Origin: Branchiostoma floridae
Taxonomy: Eukaryota; Chordata; Leptocardii; Amphioxiformes; Branchiostomatidae
Length of the DNA: 64,000 nt
Reading direction: 5' to 3'
NCBI RefSeq assembly: GCF_000003815.2
Contig: NC_049994.1
Coordinates: forward strand, 4,339,787-4,403,786
Positions 1-13,300 of the stretch are shown in pieces. Under the pieces are notes generated by a model. That model did not search any database. It saw nothing but the letters and a program-made list of their open reading frames with translations, and was not told the origin of the DNA. The position numbers and the translations under genes are program-made. Position 1 is the first letter of the stretch, and the number at the start of each line of letters is the position of its first letter.

Positions 1-1854
1 TGAGGCAAATCAATACACAGTTTAATATACATTTAATACCGAGTTTATTTCTTAGCAATAGAACTAGCCACATTCACTCTTGCATAACTGCAAGTTTAGT
101 ATTAGGCTCGTACCATGCGCTAAATATGAAGAACCTACTTTAATTCTACCTGCCCCCCCCCCCTCAAAAATTCACTTGATGCTTCATTGAACAATGAAAT
201 AGAATACACAGAAATATTCAGCTATTTTTCTTTTGTGACAGCTATGTATGTTGGCATTAAGTCATAAACTTCAGAAGGATGGCTTCGGAATCGTCTTCTA
301 AGTAACTAAAACATCTTACTCTTATAACTAGGTTATGAGTACCTGTTCGCTCATGGTTCAAGTTCTGCTCCGAAATGTAGTTCAACAAAGAACACACCTG
401 CCTTTTAAGCAAGGCTTGAAAAATCCCGTAGATATATAATTACAGTGTAAACACTACATCCTCGTGGTATGCATGTGTACCTGCAACAAACGAGGCGACA
501 ACACAAGTCATAAACACAAATAGAGCAGACCCAGTAACTGAATTGGGTGCGCCTTGGGCCAATGGCGCCGCCCGCTTGGGTTCCATTCACAAATAATGAA
601 TCCCTAATTGGCAGAGCCCAACACAATACATACAATAGTAACCCTACCCAAGCTGAGCTCACCAACACTGAAGAGGGTATCTCCAATTTCCGTGCAGGTC
701 TACAGTTCGTTCGCAGTACAGACGAACCGGTAGACTACGTCTAGGTGAACCTTTTAAGGTTTCCTTCGTGATTGTAGCCCTGTTCTTATGCCAGCAACCT
801 GTATGTTTACCGCGAATGCCTGAGGGATGTTCTCTGGTATTTATATACACCTTGAACGGGTAGACCACAGAAGGTAAGACGTGCGGAATACAGCGACGAC
901 GGATTTGGTTCGACTCCAAGGATTCTATGCAGTGACTGGGCAGAGATTTTGCTACCAGAACACACCTGTTTATGTTTCTTCAAGTTTGAAGGTACTACAA
1001 GTCGAGAGAAGCAATTCACCTGCGGTTTTTGTCTGTAAGGAGAGATAGAAGCAACCAGGACAAAGGTGTAACAGCTAGCCCACGGTCGCGCAGGTTTTCA
1101 ACTAGCAACCACACGTGCCTTGTGAGCCGAGAGTGTTCGAGCGCACCTCAAGGTTGGACCCGCAAGTGTGTTTTGGAGGACGTGAGCAAGTTTGCCTGGT
1201 CTGTCAAAACCTCGAAAGAGTGCCTCGACCCTTCAGAAAAGTTTGTTTCTCCAAAGATGAACGGACTCTGGAGTGGCTGCAGTTCAAACAATGTCGAGTA
1301 GGGAACTTACGTGTTGAGCTATATAGTCCCACCTGTGAAACGCCCAACGACAACAAACGCAGGTTTCTAACACCTTTTCCCTTCAAGTTTCCCTCTAGGA
1401 TATTTGTGGGGAGCAGTTTGCGGTGAGAAAGAATTGTGTGTGTACAACAGGTGGTCCCGACAGCCAACTTGACAAATTACTGAGGGATTATCGGAAGCAG
1501 ACTTCCACGACCTCCTGGCGACTGTGACCAAACATTTACGTCAGAGCGACAAATATCGTCTGAAAAAAAATGGTGGCCGCAACTCGAAGTGGGTGAACTA
1601 CGGCATACTGTGCGGGTGTAATATAACGTTTCTCCCTACAAGAAGTATACACTTCCGGATAAATTTGCGCGTATCTCTGACGACCACACGCACTATCAAC
1701 AGCTGGAAAGCATTTGGGGGTACTAAAGTGTGTGACAGATTGGAGTTTTCGAGTGGCTAGGCGACATGCGAAGAGCTTGGACACCAGCAGTGGTCGGTAG
1801 ATAAGCCATTCGGTGAAGTGCACTCTTGTTGACCGACCGCGATAGTGATCCAAC
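1..1854 (+). other. 5' flank of FBXL7; no recognised gene
   Basis: This should contain the promoter and 5' UTR of the gene starting at 1855. No TATA box or other promoter element can be assigned with confidence. Several short frames on both strands in 870-1760 look weakly protein-like (Cys-rich CxxC pairs such as FTCGFC and QVCLVC, and a stretch LSEADFHDLLATVTKHLRQ near 1490-1550), but they are broken by frameshifts and stops and I do not recognise a family. A poly-C run lies at 152-162. Confidence 0.35.
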
Positions 1855-1897
1855 ATGGGCGCTCACAACGGTAAACACCACGATACAGAGAGTACAG
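1855..1897 (+). CDS. FBXL7: FBXL7 exon 1 (start codon)
   Basis: ATG at 1855 in a good context (CAACATGG) opens MGAHNGKHHDTEST and ends in a strong donor, CAG|GTACGT, at 1897/1898, phase 1. Vertebrate FBXL7 begins MGANNGK and, as I recall it, has 14 residues before the first glycine of its Ser-rich stretch; this exon also gives 14 residues plus one base, aligning without gaps at about half identity. The exon is too short to appear in ORF lists. A longer ORF in another frame overlaps it (1826-2044) but has no family match. The call is an inference from the N-terminal match, start context, donor and phase. Confidence 0.65.
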
Positions 1898-4800
1898 GTA
1901 CGTCTAGCAAGGACACAATCTTTATTTAGGTCACTTTGCTGTTGTTTCCTCTTTTTCTGTAGCCATTTGTTTAACAGGTATGACCGTATCCAGGTGTTAG
2001 ACATGGTTAAAAGGGCAATAGTTCAACACAGCGTGCCCTTTTAGGATAATTCCGCCATGCTTTTTAACAACTACCAAAACAACCTAATACGTATAAAGAC
2101 TTGTACCCATAAGGTTTGAATATAGTACTGCTAAAGTAAAACCTAGCACTGATCGCCCGCATAGTTTGAGATGGTTTCGGAAACTCAGAAGACTTTGGGT
2201 AGCTTGTTTTTGCACAGTTCACAAACACCAAAAATACGAAAAGACGACGCAAATATGCTTAAATATGGTTGTACATGTCATGAACATAAAGGTTTTCTTG
2301 TCAAGAATATTTCCAACTTTGTGCCAAAATTTTACAAAATGTACCTTTAACAAATATACCTTACCGACAAAGTTTCAAGAGGTTGTCTTAGTGAAAAGAA
2401 TAATCCACATCACTAAAGGAAATGTGAAGTGAAATGTATACAAATATTTGTAGATTAACCATTACAAACCAATTATTCTAATTAGTCTAGATCAAACAAG
2501 TCACTGAAGAGTGTTAAACAGCTAAATCTATATAAAGACATGCTATTTTACATAATCTCAAAAGCTGTGACAAATAGACTTATGCAAAATTTTGGCGCCC
2601 TCCTTTGGTGCGTTTCTGACACACAGAAGAAATATTTGTTTGGAGGGAACTCTTCTGTTGCCACTGGGAAAAAGGATTATGAATTTCTCAAGGCCTTGTG
2701 TGTTGATACCGGACGAGAAGCTTAAAAGTTTACATGTTATGGTATACGTTACACCCAACACCCCTATGTTTACGTTGTGTGTTTCCATATGTGCTTAGAA
2801 CTTCCTAACAAAACGTTACATTCTGTTCCACCATGATTCTACATCTTCTGTTGCCATTTTACTTTTCAAAATTAGTTTTGGCAATGATATAACTGTAAAG
2901 CAAATAAGATTATTTCTGATTTGAGTTCTGTGCGATTCATAAACAGATAAATGTACCTAAAGGATTTTATTGTTGTGTCAACGCTTAGGGACCCACACAA
3001 TTATCATACCAGCAATACCCCGATGTTATAGCGGTGTTACACGGGTACAATGTGGTCGCTGGTCCGGATGTTTCTCTCTAAACATTTGGCGGCAGAAGCC
3101 CGGGGAATATTTTGCCACTGAAGTTTGTTGTGTCTACACTACGGGAGCGCTAGCCATGCCACGAATTTGCCGGGGTAGACTTCGTACTTTAGGCATGAGC
3201 TCTTTTTATGCGGGTGACTCAAAAGACTTCAATGCATGACCGTGACTTTTTAAGGCGTTTTTCTTCTTGATGTTTCGTGGTTTACATAGCTCTAAGTTTA
3301 GCTGTGAGGTATTTGCTGATTCATACGTTATCAGAAAGGTAGGTAAATACAAGGATTATGCGATGTTTGTGTCTATAACTGTATTACATGCAAACATGCC
3401 AAGCTTTGCCGTAGCCTGGACACCGACATTAGGAGAGCTACGTGTGCACATACCGCAAATACGAGGCAGTGCACGATCTGTAAATGTTTTACTAAAAGTT
3501 CTTGCACAAGCATAAGAATGTCCCTGTAGCTCAATTGATAGCAGCCTCACAGTTGAGCTCCTGGTTCCAATGAGTTGGTAACTGGGGGTCCATGGTTCAA
3601 ATCCTTGGCATGGCATTTTGTTTGGTTGGGGCTCCTCGCGTCTTTCGGAAAGGGACGTAGAATGAGGGTCTCTGGGGAATGGTTAGCAACCCCTCCCCGT
3701 AAAAATATACCCTGCTACTGAAACTGCAAGGAAACTTGCTGTCCTACTACTAGGCACTAAAATCAACGAACGAACTAACACAATGATTTCCTTCTCACAA
3801 CACAAAGCAATTTTCAGACTGAGAATGTCAGAAAACGTGTGCATATGTAAACTTTATTTTTCGATTTCGATGAACATAATTTTAGACCAATGATACTTGT
3901 AAATACACATCTGAAATCACTATTTCCAAAAGATTATTTTATTTGTAAGCCATATGTAAGAAAATATTTGCATAAAACTCTTCACACATACAGAAAAGGT
4001 CAAATACAACGTCATTAGAAAGCGCCCCCCCCCCAACTCCCTCACCATAAGTGTCCAACCAAATCTGTCGTACTTAACACCACTACCTGATAACATAAAT
4101 CTTACTTAGCCGCCAGTTGATTGAACCCAGGTGTGTAGGGTACCTATTTACGGCAGGTTAACCTGTCTGATACAATCATTGTCACCGGGCCGGTCTACGT
4201 ACCAGGGAAAAAATGTTACCACTCACGGCAAGAGCTCGCCAGTAGTAGTAGTGAACATATACTTCAAGTGACAACTCCCTCTAGTTACCTTAGCCAAGAA
4301 AGTTATGTTTCGGGTAGCGTTTGTATGTATGTTTGTATGTTTGTATGTATGTATGTATGTATGTATGTATGTATGTAGAAGATCAGCGTAACTCAAGAAC
4401 GCCTGGATGGATTGTATTGATATTCGGTATGTGAGTAGGTCTTGGTGAGACCTGGAAACGATTAGATTTTGGGCCCCCTGACAGCCTGTTACGGTACTGC
4501 AGCGGTTAGGGCTGTATCCGTCTTTAGGAAAGAACATGAAATGGTGGGTCCCGTATTCGAGGAGGTGCCTCAAGCATGTTAGAGGGGAAGTGCTTGTAAA
4601 AGCATACCCTGCTACAGAAACAGCAAGGGAACTTGCTGACCTATGTGCCACTAGGCGCTACAAGATGAACAACAACAAGAGCAAACGATTTAGCTTTCTT
4701 TTATGCTTTCTTTCTAGTTCGTGTGCTGCTCTTCAGGCAAACCTCGACTCAAAATAGTCAACCCTGTTATCATTGTGTTTTCACGTTTCCGGTACATTTA

Positions 4801-7209
4801 GCGTTCAAATGTAATGCTAGCATCTGTGAAGTTTCAACCACGAAGTTAGCAAAATGTCTTCTTTTTTTCAGCAAAACTCCAAGCATAAAAGTTGTGTCAT
4901 TTTTTTGGTTCAAATTTGGCGGTCGGACAGTAGACAGTGTCTCGAAAATCATGTCAACTCATTGAAGTTAACAAAGGATTACCTTTCGGACCATCACGCC
5001 CTGCTTAAGAGTTAATTCCCCTCTTTTTTTATCTCGAGCAAATTTGGAGGCCGTCTGTCGAATGCCAAGGTTGATACTTATTCTAAATGGAAACCCCTTT
5101 GTATGACGTTGAGATCACCTCTTATGGAATTAACGTTCTATAGGAACCCCACAATACAAGACAGCAATGTTAAGATGTTAAACATTGGGTGTGTTCGAGT
5201 GAAAGAATACTCTCTTACAGTATACAAAGACATACTTGAATGTTTATGTTTTTTTGGTATCGAAAAAATAATGTTATTCCTCTTGCCCATCTTTCCACAT
5301 TCCTCGAGTGCACGATTTTGGTAACCTGTACAAAATAAAGCTGACATATTACATACAAGCTTCCGTGTAGGATTTTCTCTGACGCTAATTAGCGCCTTAA
5401 TTAACGGCCCTTTTCATGAGTAGTTAATGAAAGGCTTTCCAGTGTCCTTAAGATCTGCAAAGACATAACAAAAGAAGAATGCAACCAGTGGTTTAGTGGG
5501 CGTTTCGCACACCTTACTGACTGCGCCACTCGTGTGTTTATCTTTACCTCAGTTCAATACATTAAAAACCAACCGCCCTACACTGAATCATAGATTACTA
5601 GAGATAGCCAAATAGCTCTCAATCTGGACTAACAGCAGCTTAACACGGGTTGTAAGGGGTTGGTGATAAGAGACTGTAAGTTTTGTGACATGTCTGTCAG
5701 TGTGCACATGTTGGAATGTGTGGGGAGGGTTTGTAGCCTGCGGCAGAGTGTTTGTCCCAGACGGTTTCTTCTCGGCATGTTTTACCAGTTTTGCCCTTGT
5801 GAACTGTCTCTAATCTCCAAGCAGATCCTATACGGTAGCATAAGATAGTATCATAAGCTGTCAGAGGAGTGAAGCCGGCCTAGGAGTGTGTATGCCCCGG
5901 TGCCCGTCTTACTCCCTTTGGCCGACTACACGACCTTTGGCAGCTTTGAGACTATCTTATGGCACCGTAGGATCTGCTTGGAGATTAGACTGTCTCTGTG
6001 AGTCAGAAATCTGCGTGCACTAGGGGCCCGGTCACATATGTCGTGCGTTTGTCTCGTCGTGTGACTGAGTACGATCGCAGCTGGCATAGTTGTGTGTTTT
6101 TTTACTGCAAAATTAAGCTGTCTTACTGCGGGAGGTAATTTGTCTTAGATCCTTGTCTTGGCTTATTTTTGTCACAGCCTTCTTGAAAATTCTACGACTT
6201 CAAATCGTGACCTACGACGACTGAGATGGCGCCATAAATGAACATTAGACAAAATGATTGACAACAAAGGGATAAGACACTCTTAATATTTTAGTTTCTA
6301 CATGCTATCTAGACTGTACGACGCAACCCTTAATGACATGTATTTTTGTCAATAAATTTTTGTTGATCTGTTTTTCCATTTTATTCACGGTGAAGCAAAA
6401 ATGAATATAACACCAAATATTGCTCGCTTCTATTGATCACGAAAAGCTATTATCATCTGTGACATTTTGGTAACGATATCTGATCAAAACACCATGACAT
6501 TTGGACATTTGTATAATTTATTTGATGATATTCCAATTGTAGTACGGCGTATATAATTAAGTTCGTGATACTCATTCCGAAAAATTTCCCATAGTTTATA
6601 TCACACAAATATATAAACCGTATCACAAAAGCATAGCGTATGCCTTAGATTTGTAACCTATTGCATCATTCTAAAGCCAATATACATGTTTTAAGTCTGA
6701 ATTAATTATTAATAGTCGACAAAGGCATTTCGTTTGCGTTAAGTATAGTCCAACCCTTTCTAACGTATTGTCTAACGGACTCTAACCTAAGTTTATTTTT
6801 GGTAGAGAACCACAGTTAATATTGGTTACTAAAGGCTGAAAAGAACCTCGCATGTCTGTAACTTTGTCCTTGTCTCAAAACAGTCGAAACTCTTCAAGAT
6901 ACTGTCACAGAATGGCGTTTGTTTACACAAAGGTGTTGATTTTTAACCGAGCTGTTATGTTATTTCGTTATACATGTGATGTTCTTCCGCTTGGATATGC
7001 AAATACGAGAGGAACTTGATGTGGAAGATGTACGAAACAGGGTTGTTTGAGCGCTGATAGTGTTTGTTTACATTGCCGCCTACCCGCTACGTTCGGACGT
7101 GACCCAGTGCCCAAAACGCCTGGTTATGAAAACAAACGTGAACTTGAGACTTGTCTTGTGGGCATGGTCTCTTATGGGTATGGTGGGTCGGCTCGTCACC
7201 GAGCTCTAG

Positions 7210-7302
<93 letters not shown>

Positions 7303-10300
7303 TGTGTGATTTTTGAGTGGTACATAGCTCTTGTGAGTGACTGAGGGAGAAAGTGATGTAGCTTTGGGACCCTTAACGACTTTCTTTGGAACTACAGGGG
7401 CCGATTATATCTAAAACTTTGAAAGTAACTCAAGAAGCGGGTTACACACCTAACTTACAAGGCTGTATATATTCGATTTCTATCAGTAGAATGTATTTAA
7501 TAGTAACACTTTCCATACCATTTCTTGTTTTGTAAAAGTAAAAAAAAATATATCGATATGGAGGTTTCGAATTTGTTAATTTTTGGGGGTAAACGCAACA
7601 TCGTAAGTACAAAATTAACTTAACTATTTGGTAGACATTGAAAGAACAATGATTTTAGAAACGGTAATCATTTTGATAAAAGCTACAATAATTTGTTCCG
7701 TCACACACAGAACTATGACCACTATGTGTAGTATGTCTAGGTTTTAATGCAATCCACTTGTCCAAGCGGTGTTTTAAAGTGGATTTTCCGCGTTCTTTGC
7801 GTGTCTACATACTTTTCCCACGCGTCAAGTTCGGAACAATTCTTACCTCAGGCTTTCTAGACGCCAAGAACTTCCGACCAAAATACCTACTAAGTTGCGT
7901 TCCTACGCGCTCTTCCTCTAAAACAGACCACAATAGTCTGCTTTCCATTTTTTACTAAAACTACGACCAGACAATTCCCAGCTGGTACTTTATACGTCAA
8001 GAACACTTAAGGAATCATTAATTCCGGGACGTCTCTATAGAGGAGTTCTGACATGTATTTATGTTTGGGCTTTTTCCTGTACAGGGAAGACGAATTCCAG
8101 TCTGTCCCAGTCGGATTTGAGTACTACGATGGACTTCACCCCGACGATCACGAAAACCAGGAAGACTGTGTCATTCGGGGGTAAGTAACATCAATCTTCT
8201 TGACTTTGAACTTGGTACATGTATGTTAGTTGTCCGCACAATGGTAAGTTGTGTTTGGGATGTCCCTGTAGCTCAACTGGTAGTAGCCTCACTGTTGAGC
8301 TCCTGGTTCCGATTAGTTGGTAACTGGGAGGTCACGGTTCAATCCTGGGTAGGGCATCTCGGTTGGGGCTGCACCTGTCTTTCGGAAGGGACATACAATG
8401 GGGAGCCCCGTAATCGTGGAGGTGGCTCGAGCAAGGGAAGTACTAGCAACCCCTCCCTATATCCTGCTACTGAAATAGCAAGGAAACTTGCTACCCTATA
8501 TGCCACGACAATGGTCTGAATGCGAACAGTAAGTCGTTGAACAGTATAGATAACATATATACAAATCATTACAACATCAACACTTGGGAACAAGGAGGTT
8601 AGAAAATAGTTTAGTTTTTTTCTACTAGCGTGTCAAAATGTATCTGATACCAAACTATTTATTTGTATACACTCAGGGAAGCAACATTGGTAAAAATCGA
8701 CGATTTCGTTTTCTTTGTCCAGGTTATACATCGAACTTAATACTAAGTGGCTTGCATTCTTTTCTCTTATCAAGGGTCTAACATTTTGGTACGCCATTTT
8801 CTTATACAAATTAAAGGATCTAAAAAGCAGCAAATACCACCCTTCCCATTGCCAAATTACAGGAAAATCTAAAACTCGTCTGAATTTGTCAAACCATACT
8901 TTTCAGACCTTACGCCGTTTTAACACATTCTACCTTGTCTACCTGAACTGAAATAGACCTTGTTTAACACTTTCTTGTACCGTTAGCCGCCGGTTTTCTT
9001 AACCGGCCTCCAGAAGCAAAGTAGGGTGAAATTGACACGACAAACAAAATTTGAAACCCTATATGGGTTGGAGAAACCGAGGGACGGATTCTGTTTGGGT
9101 CGTCCTTTGTTCGCAGCCACGGACACATGCACCAAAATGAAACCCCCGTAACCCCTCTTTTCTCCGCCTTTGGAAGAGAAGTATGTTCACAGCTTGATTA
9201 AATCCACAAGAAGAAGTCAGTCATGTCGACATTTGGGACCAAAAAGGGAACCGGCACTTTAAAAAACACTACTGTAAAAACTTGACACACATTTTATTTT
9301 TGTGACTTTTTTTGTGTGTGGACAAATCCACTGAGCCACAAGAGTCCATTCCAGGTCTACGCAATTTTTTTTAGTAACATTTGTAATATTTTCAAAATGT
9401 TGTCAAATAATTACAAAACGTTATGAATATTCATCTATATTTCGAAAAAAGTAAATGCTTCTTTTATCAATTGTTTTGTAAATTTTCAAACATTTCTAAA
9501 GTGGTCATCAAAAGAGATGATTTTGTCCAACAATTTTCAATCTATCTATTGAAGTATACAAGATTTAAAAAAACAAATAAAAACTCGTTTTTGATCCTCA
9601 TTCTTTGTATACACTGGTAAGAAACTTGAGTTTTCCAAGATGGGAAACACTCTTGAATTGAGCGGAAAGGAGGGTTCAAAAGGGCTAGCCAGGGTCGCGT
9701 ACTTGCAATTCTTTCTCCGTGCCAAAAGACTAATAGAGTACACTGTTCTGTACAATTTCCTCTCTCGACAGGTGGATTAGACTTACAGCAAACAGGAACT
9801 AACATTAAAGCCCTTAACGGTACCTTAGCCCTTTACGTTTTCTTTACGCATTGTGTAAAACTGTAAGTGGCAGTTAGAAAGGGTCTTTGTTAATGGAACT
9901 TGCTGACAGAGAGTTGAGTTATTACGCATACTTTCTTCGCTTGATAAACATACGCCATCGCGTCGGCCTCTGAAAGGAAGATATGTCCGTTGCAAAGCTT
10001 TACAAATATTTTCCCACTCAGAAGTTCCTCTCGGATATCATGTTTGCGTAAAAGCTGCCAAATAGGGTGTACAAACTGGGCATATTGTGTGCATAACTTC
10101 GCCATATTGCGGCAAGGTCTATTTGACATCGTGACTTAGCTAGCTTGGTACGGCGATCCTTGCAATTGGTTGATGTGTTTTTGAGTGTCGCGTTTCGGTG
10201 TTTTTTTACCCTCCAAACAGTGCTTATTGTTGTCGGGTGGTAGGGTAGGGTAACCCTGGCGTGATTTTCGAAGTGGGTGGTGATATTAAATAACTTCGAT

Positions 10301-13300
10301 CCATAGAAGAACAGGGTCATAGCACAACAGGTAATCGATCACTGTTTAATACACTGAACGGAGCTCCGCTCTCTTCAATTTTCGTTGTTGACATTTTTTC
10401 CTCAAAATTAATCGTAAAGTGACCGTTCTAAATGATCTTAAAACTAATATATGCGATCATAAAACTGTACATTGACAAAAGATGTGGCTTTGTGAAATGG
10501 CATACGAAATATTCAAGCATTGGTACTGTATTGACAAAAGGTTTATAAAAAGCAATACGATTTTGTCCAGTTGCGGTTCCGACAAATTTTCATAAGGTAG
10601 CCATTATACGTAAGCAACAAGTTATTTTCATGTATATGTCCGGACCTCAGGACCTGAACCGGACCTGTACCTGAATTTTCTGTACCGGTACCCACCCCTA
10701 GTAACAATCAATTTTTAATTACTTTAAATCATCGGATTGACTTGAAATTTAGGATTTATTCGTAACCGGTAGAAAGGGAGTTTCTTCCAGAATCTTTTCA
10801 TACACATATAACCTTATTTTAATACCAGATAGTTTTGCATACTCACTAAGTAGCATAGAAAACTCTTTTACGTCTATCTACCTAAATTTTCTACACTGCT
10901 TTAGTCTACTAAATCCTAGACAGTACATGGTAGCGGTACCAGTCCCTAACACCCACCTAAACCTCGTTGTTAGGTCATTAGGCAAATTATCGACCTGTTG
11001 CAAACTAGGTAAATATTTAGTCGACCACAAGCACGGTACTGTGGCTGAGAAGGGCTTTAGAAACTCAGCGTTACTTAAGCACTTCACATTTTTTCCGCCT
11101 TGAAGGAGATGGATTTGCTTTAAGAATTTGGGATAGGTCAAAGTTTTAAGCTGTAAAAATATTCTACCTTGTGTGGGTCTATTTTAAAGAGATCGTTGGA
11201 AACACTTATCTTAAGATTAAACCACAGTGTACAGTAACTATTGTGTTTAATGGTTTGAACATAAATATTGAACTCTTTTGTGTAGCTGGGCTAGAAATAT
11301 AGAATACAACATGGCCCGAGGTACCAGCCCGACCTTCGGCCGTCGGCCGATCCAACCCGCGGGAGGGCTGGGACCGAGGGTGATGCGGAATACACCGTGT
11401 TGTATGATTTATTCATGTCATACCCATCTGAGAAAACCCCTGTTTTGATGCGAAATGCGCCAGAAGTTGAACAAATTTGATGCCCTCGAACAAAAAGTGT
11501 TGCAACAGTAATGTTCCAACGTCCGAATCAGGTATTCGAACTTTCGATGGCGCCGCACTCGGCCCGCTCGAAACAGTTCGATTTATTCGAATGGAGCCTG
11601 TGTGATACGCCTTTCAAACCTGTGCGATACGGAAGTTATGGCCCGGTCCGGAACACCCGTATCGAACGTTTTCGCGCCACAGGTATGGCATAATGTGTGT
11701 TATAGAAGGTAAAAAACCTTTGGTGCATTTCTGTTTTTTTTTGTTCCCCAATTGTATCTTCTTGAATAGGAAAAAGTCCCCCCTCCTCAAAAAAGACATC
11801 AGGTTCTTTAGAGCAAAAACGGGCCTTCCTTTCTTTCAGTTCATGATGCTAATATGTTGCAGCTAGCAAAATCTTCAATAAGATTACATTTACAAGTTTA
11901 GGACTGCTGAAAAATATCAATGCTACCATATTGTGTCAAGTTTCTAGTTCTTTCTTAAAGTATGAATTTTGAGAGTGATGATAACATACTTAGCCTAGTA
12001 CTTTTACAGGGAACGGCCCCTTTGAGACAGGAAGCTCGGGCTAAAATTAGCAGATGGAACAAAACCTCAGATTCGGTCACTGCAGTCCTCAAACAAACCT
12101 CAGACCTTCAAACCTCCCACCTGTGTGGACCGACCCCAAAACATTGCCTCTCTTTGTTAACTCACAATCCCTGTGCAAATTTTACTTCCAAGACCAGGTG
12201 AGTCTGTCACCAAGGCGACAAAAAATTGTCTACAACGTTTGTGTGATAAAGGATTTTTCTTCGGGGATGATATTTACCTGTGATTTAAACTGCGTCCATT
12301 TTGATTTGTTTTTAACATGGCCATTTCCTCACTCTTCTACTAGGTAGGCCAAAAAATGACTTATAAATGGGATGAAATAACCTACTGTATATCCATTGTT
12401 GTTAAAAACAGGCTACGTTGGGATATCAAGTCGACGGACAGTGGTTTCAAACTTCAATATTTTCAAAATATCTCAGTTTGAAACCATCGTCTGTTTACTT
12501 GATATAGCCCTAAATGGCCGTTTTTAACAACAATGGATATAGGTTACCCCACGGATAAAGGTGAACTAGCATTATAACGTTATTACTTTGCATGAACATT
12601 TCAGTCTATCGTTGTACAAAAGGAATGACGGTATGAAAACAAAGTGATAATCTTCCTTTCAATTTGTATTGACGAATGCATTTTACTGATAGTAAAGGTA
12701 AATTGATGTTGTTAATGGGAAATTGTCACTTTTTATCTTCTGGGTTGATGTTCCTTTATCAGTAGCTTGGGCATAGTCCCACGTCTAATTGCCAGACATT
12801 TGCTTTGTTTCCCGGCAATGTTTTGTTTGATGATCGGATTTTCTGTGATGAAAACGACGGATGTTAGTGCATTGCTGATAATAGATAATAGATCGTATCA
12901 ACAAGAGTTCGAAGACTGCGTACCTCCATAAAATATTTAGAGCATTTATAGATTTCTTTTTTCATCTTGTCTCATTGATTATGCAAATAAGGTTCTAATT
13001 AGCATGATCTATTTCATGTAGGATGAACATCTCATCCAAAATTATGTTAAAGTCCTCAGGTTTGTCAGAATTCCATGTTTATATTTTATGATAAATTATG
13101 CAAACATTTGTACATCTACATAATCTATGCATAGTAGTGTATCCCTTTAAAACTTACACACCTTGGAATTAGGTAATGCCCATTTACCACCATTTACCAC
13201 TAAGGAACTATAGTATATCACTTTTACATTAATGATGCCTTTTATGTTCAGCAAATGTAGTGTAAATGACATATTAGCCAGATTCCTACCTATGATAACA

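Larger units (their letters stand above)
1898..8084 (+). other. FBXL7: FBXL7 intron 1
   Basis: Phase-1 intron between GTACGT and CTGTACAG. It contains a SINE (3519-3770), part of a dispersed repeat with a GTAT microsatellite (4290-4520) followed by a SINE 3' half (4520-4670), a 9-bp-TSD MITE (5811-5987) and a long TG microsatellite. Stretches 1900-3500, 4700-5800, 6000-7200 and 7320-8060 show no gene, RNA or repeat I can name; 6200-6900 is notably AT-rich. Confidence 0.5.

Noticed and set aside
3519-3605. tRNA gene
   Set aside because: A and B boxes are present, but the head has insertions, no proper cloverleaf, and is joined to a shared SINE body found in several copies.
3356-3616. Minus-strand 86-codon frame
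   Set aside because: Mostly the complement of the SINE head; typical spurious SINE-derived frame.
7047-7316. Open frame with Cys-Val repeats
   Set aside because: Produced by the TG microsatellite.
8085-8180. C-type lectin exon (frame reading FEYYDGLHPDDHENQEDCV)
   Set aside because: The frame is open and looks lectin-like, but it is phase 2 and lacks any partner lectin exon nearby. The phase-1 frame of the same exon matches the FBXL7 N-terminal linker and fits the exon chain.
11310-11420. GC-rich hairpin as a terminator or ncRNA
   Set aside because: Arms match only partly, the setting is an intron, and nothing indicates a discrete RNA gene.
12054-12347. 97-codon + frame
   Set aside because: Overlaps the 12010-12197 exon-like segment in another frame and reads through its donor; no family match.
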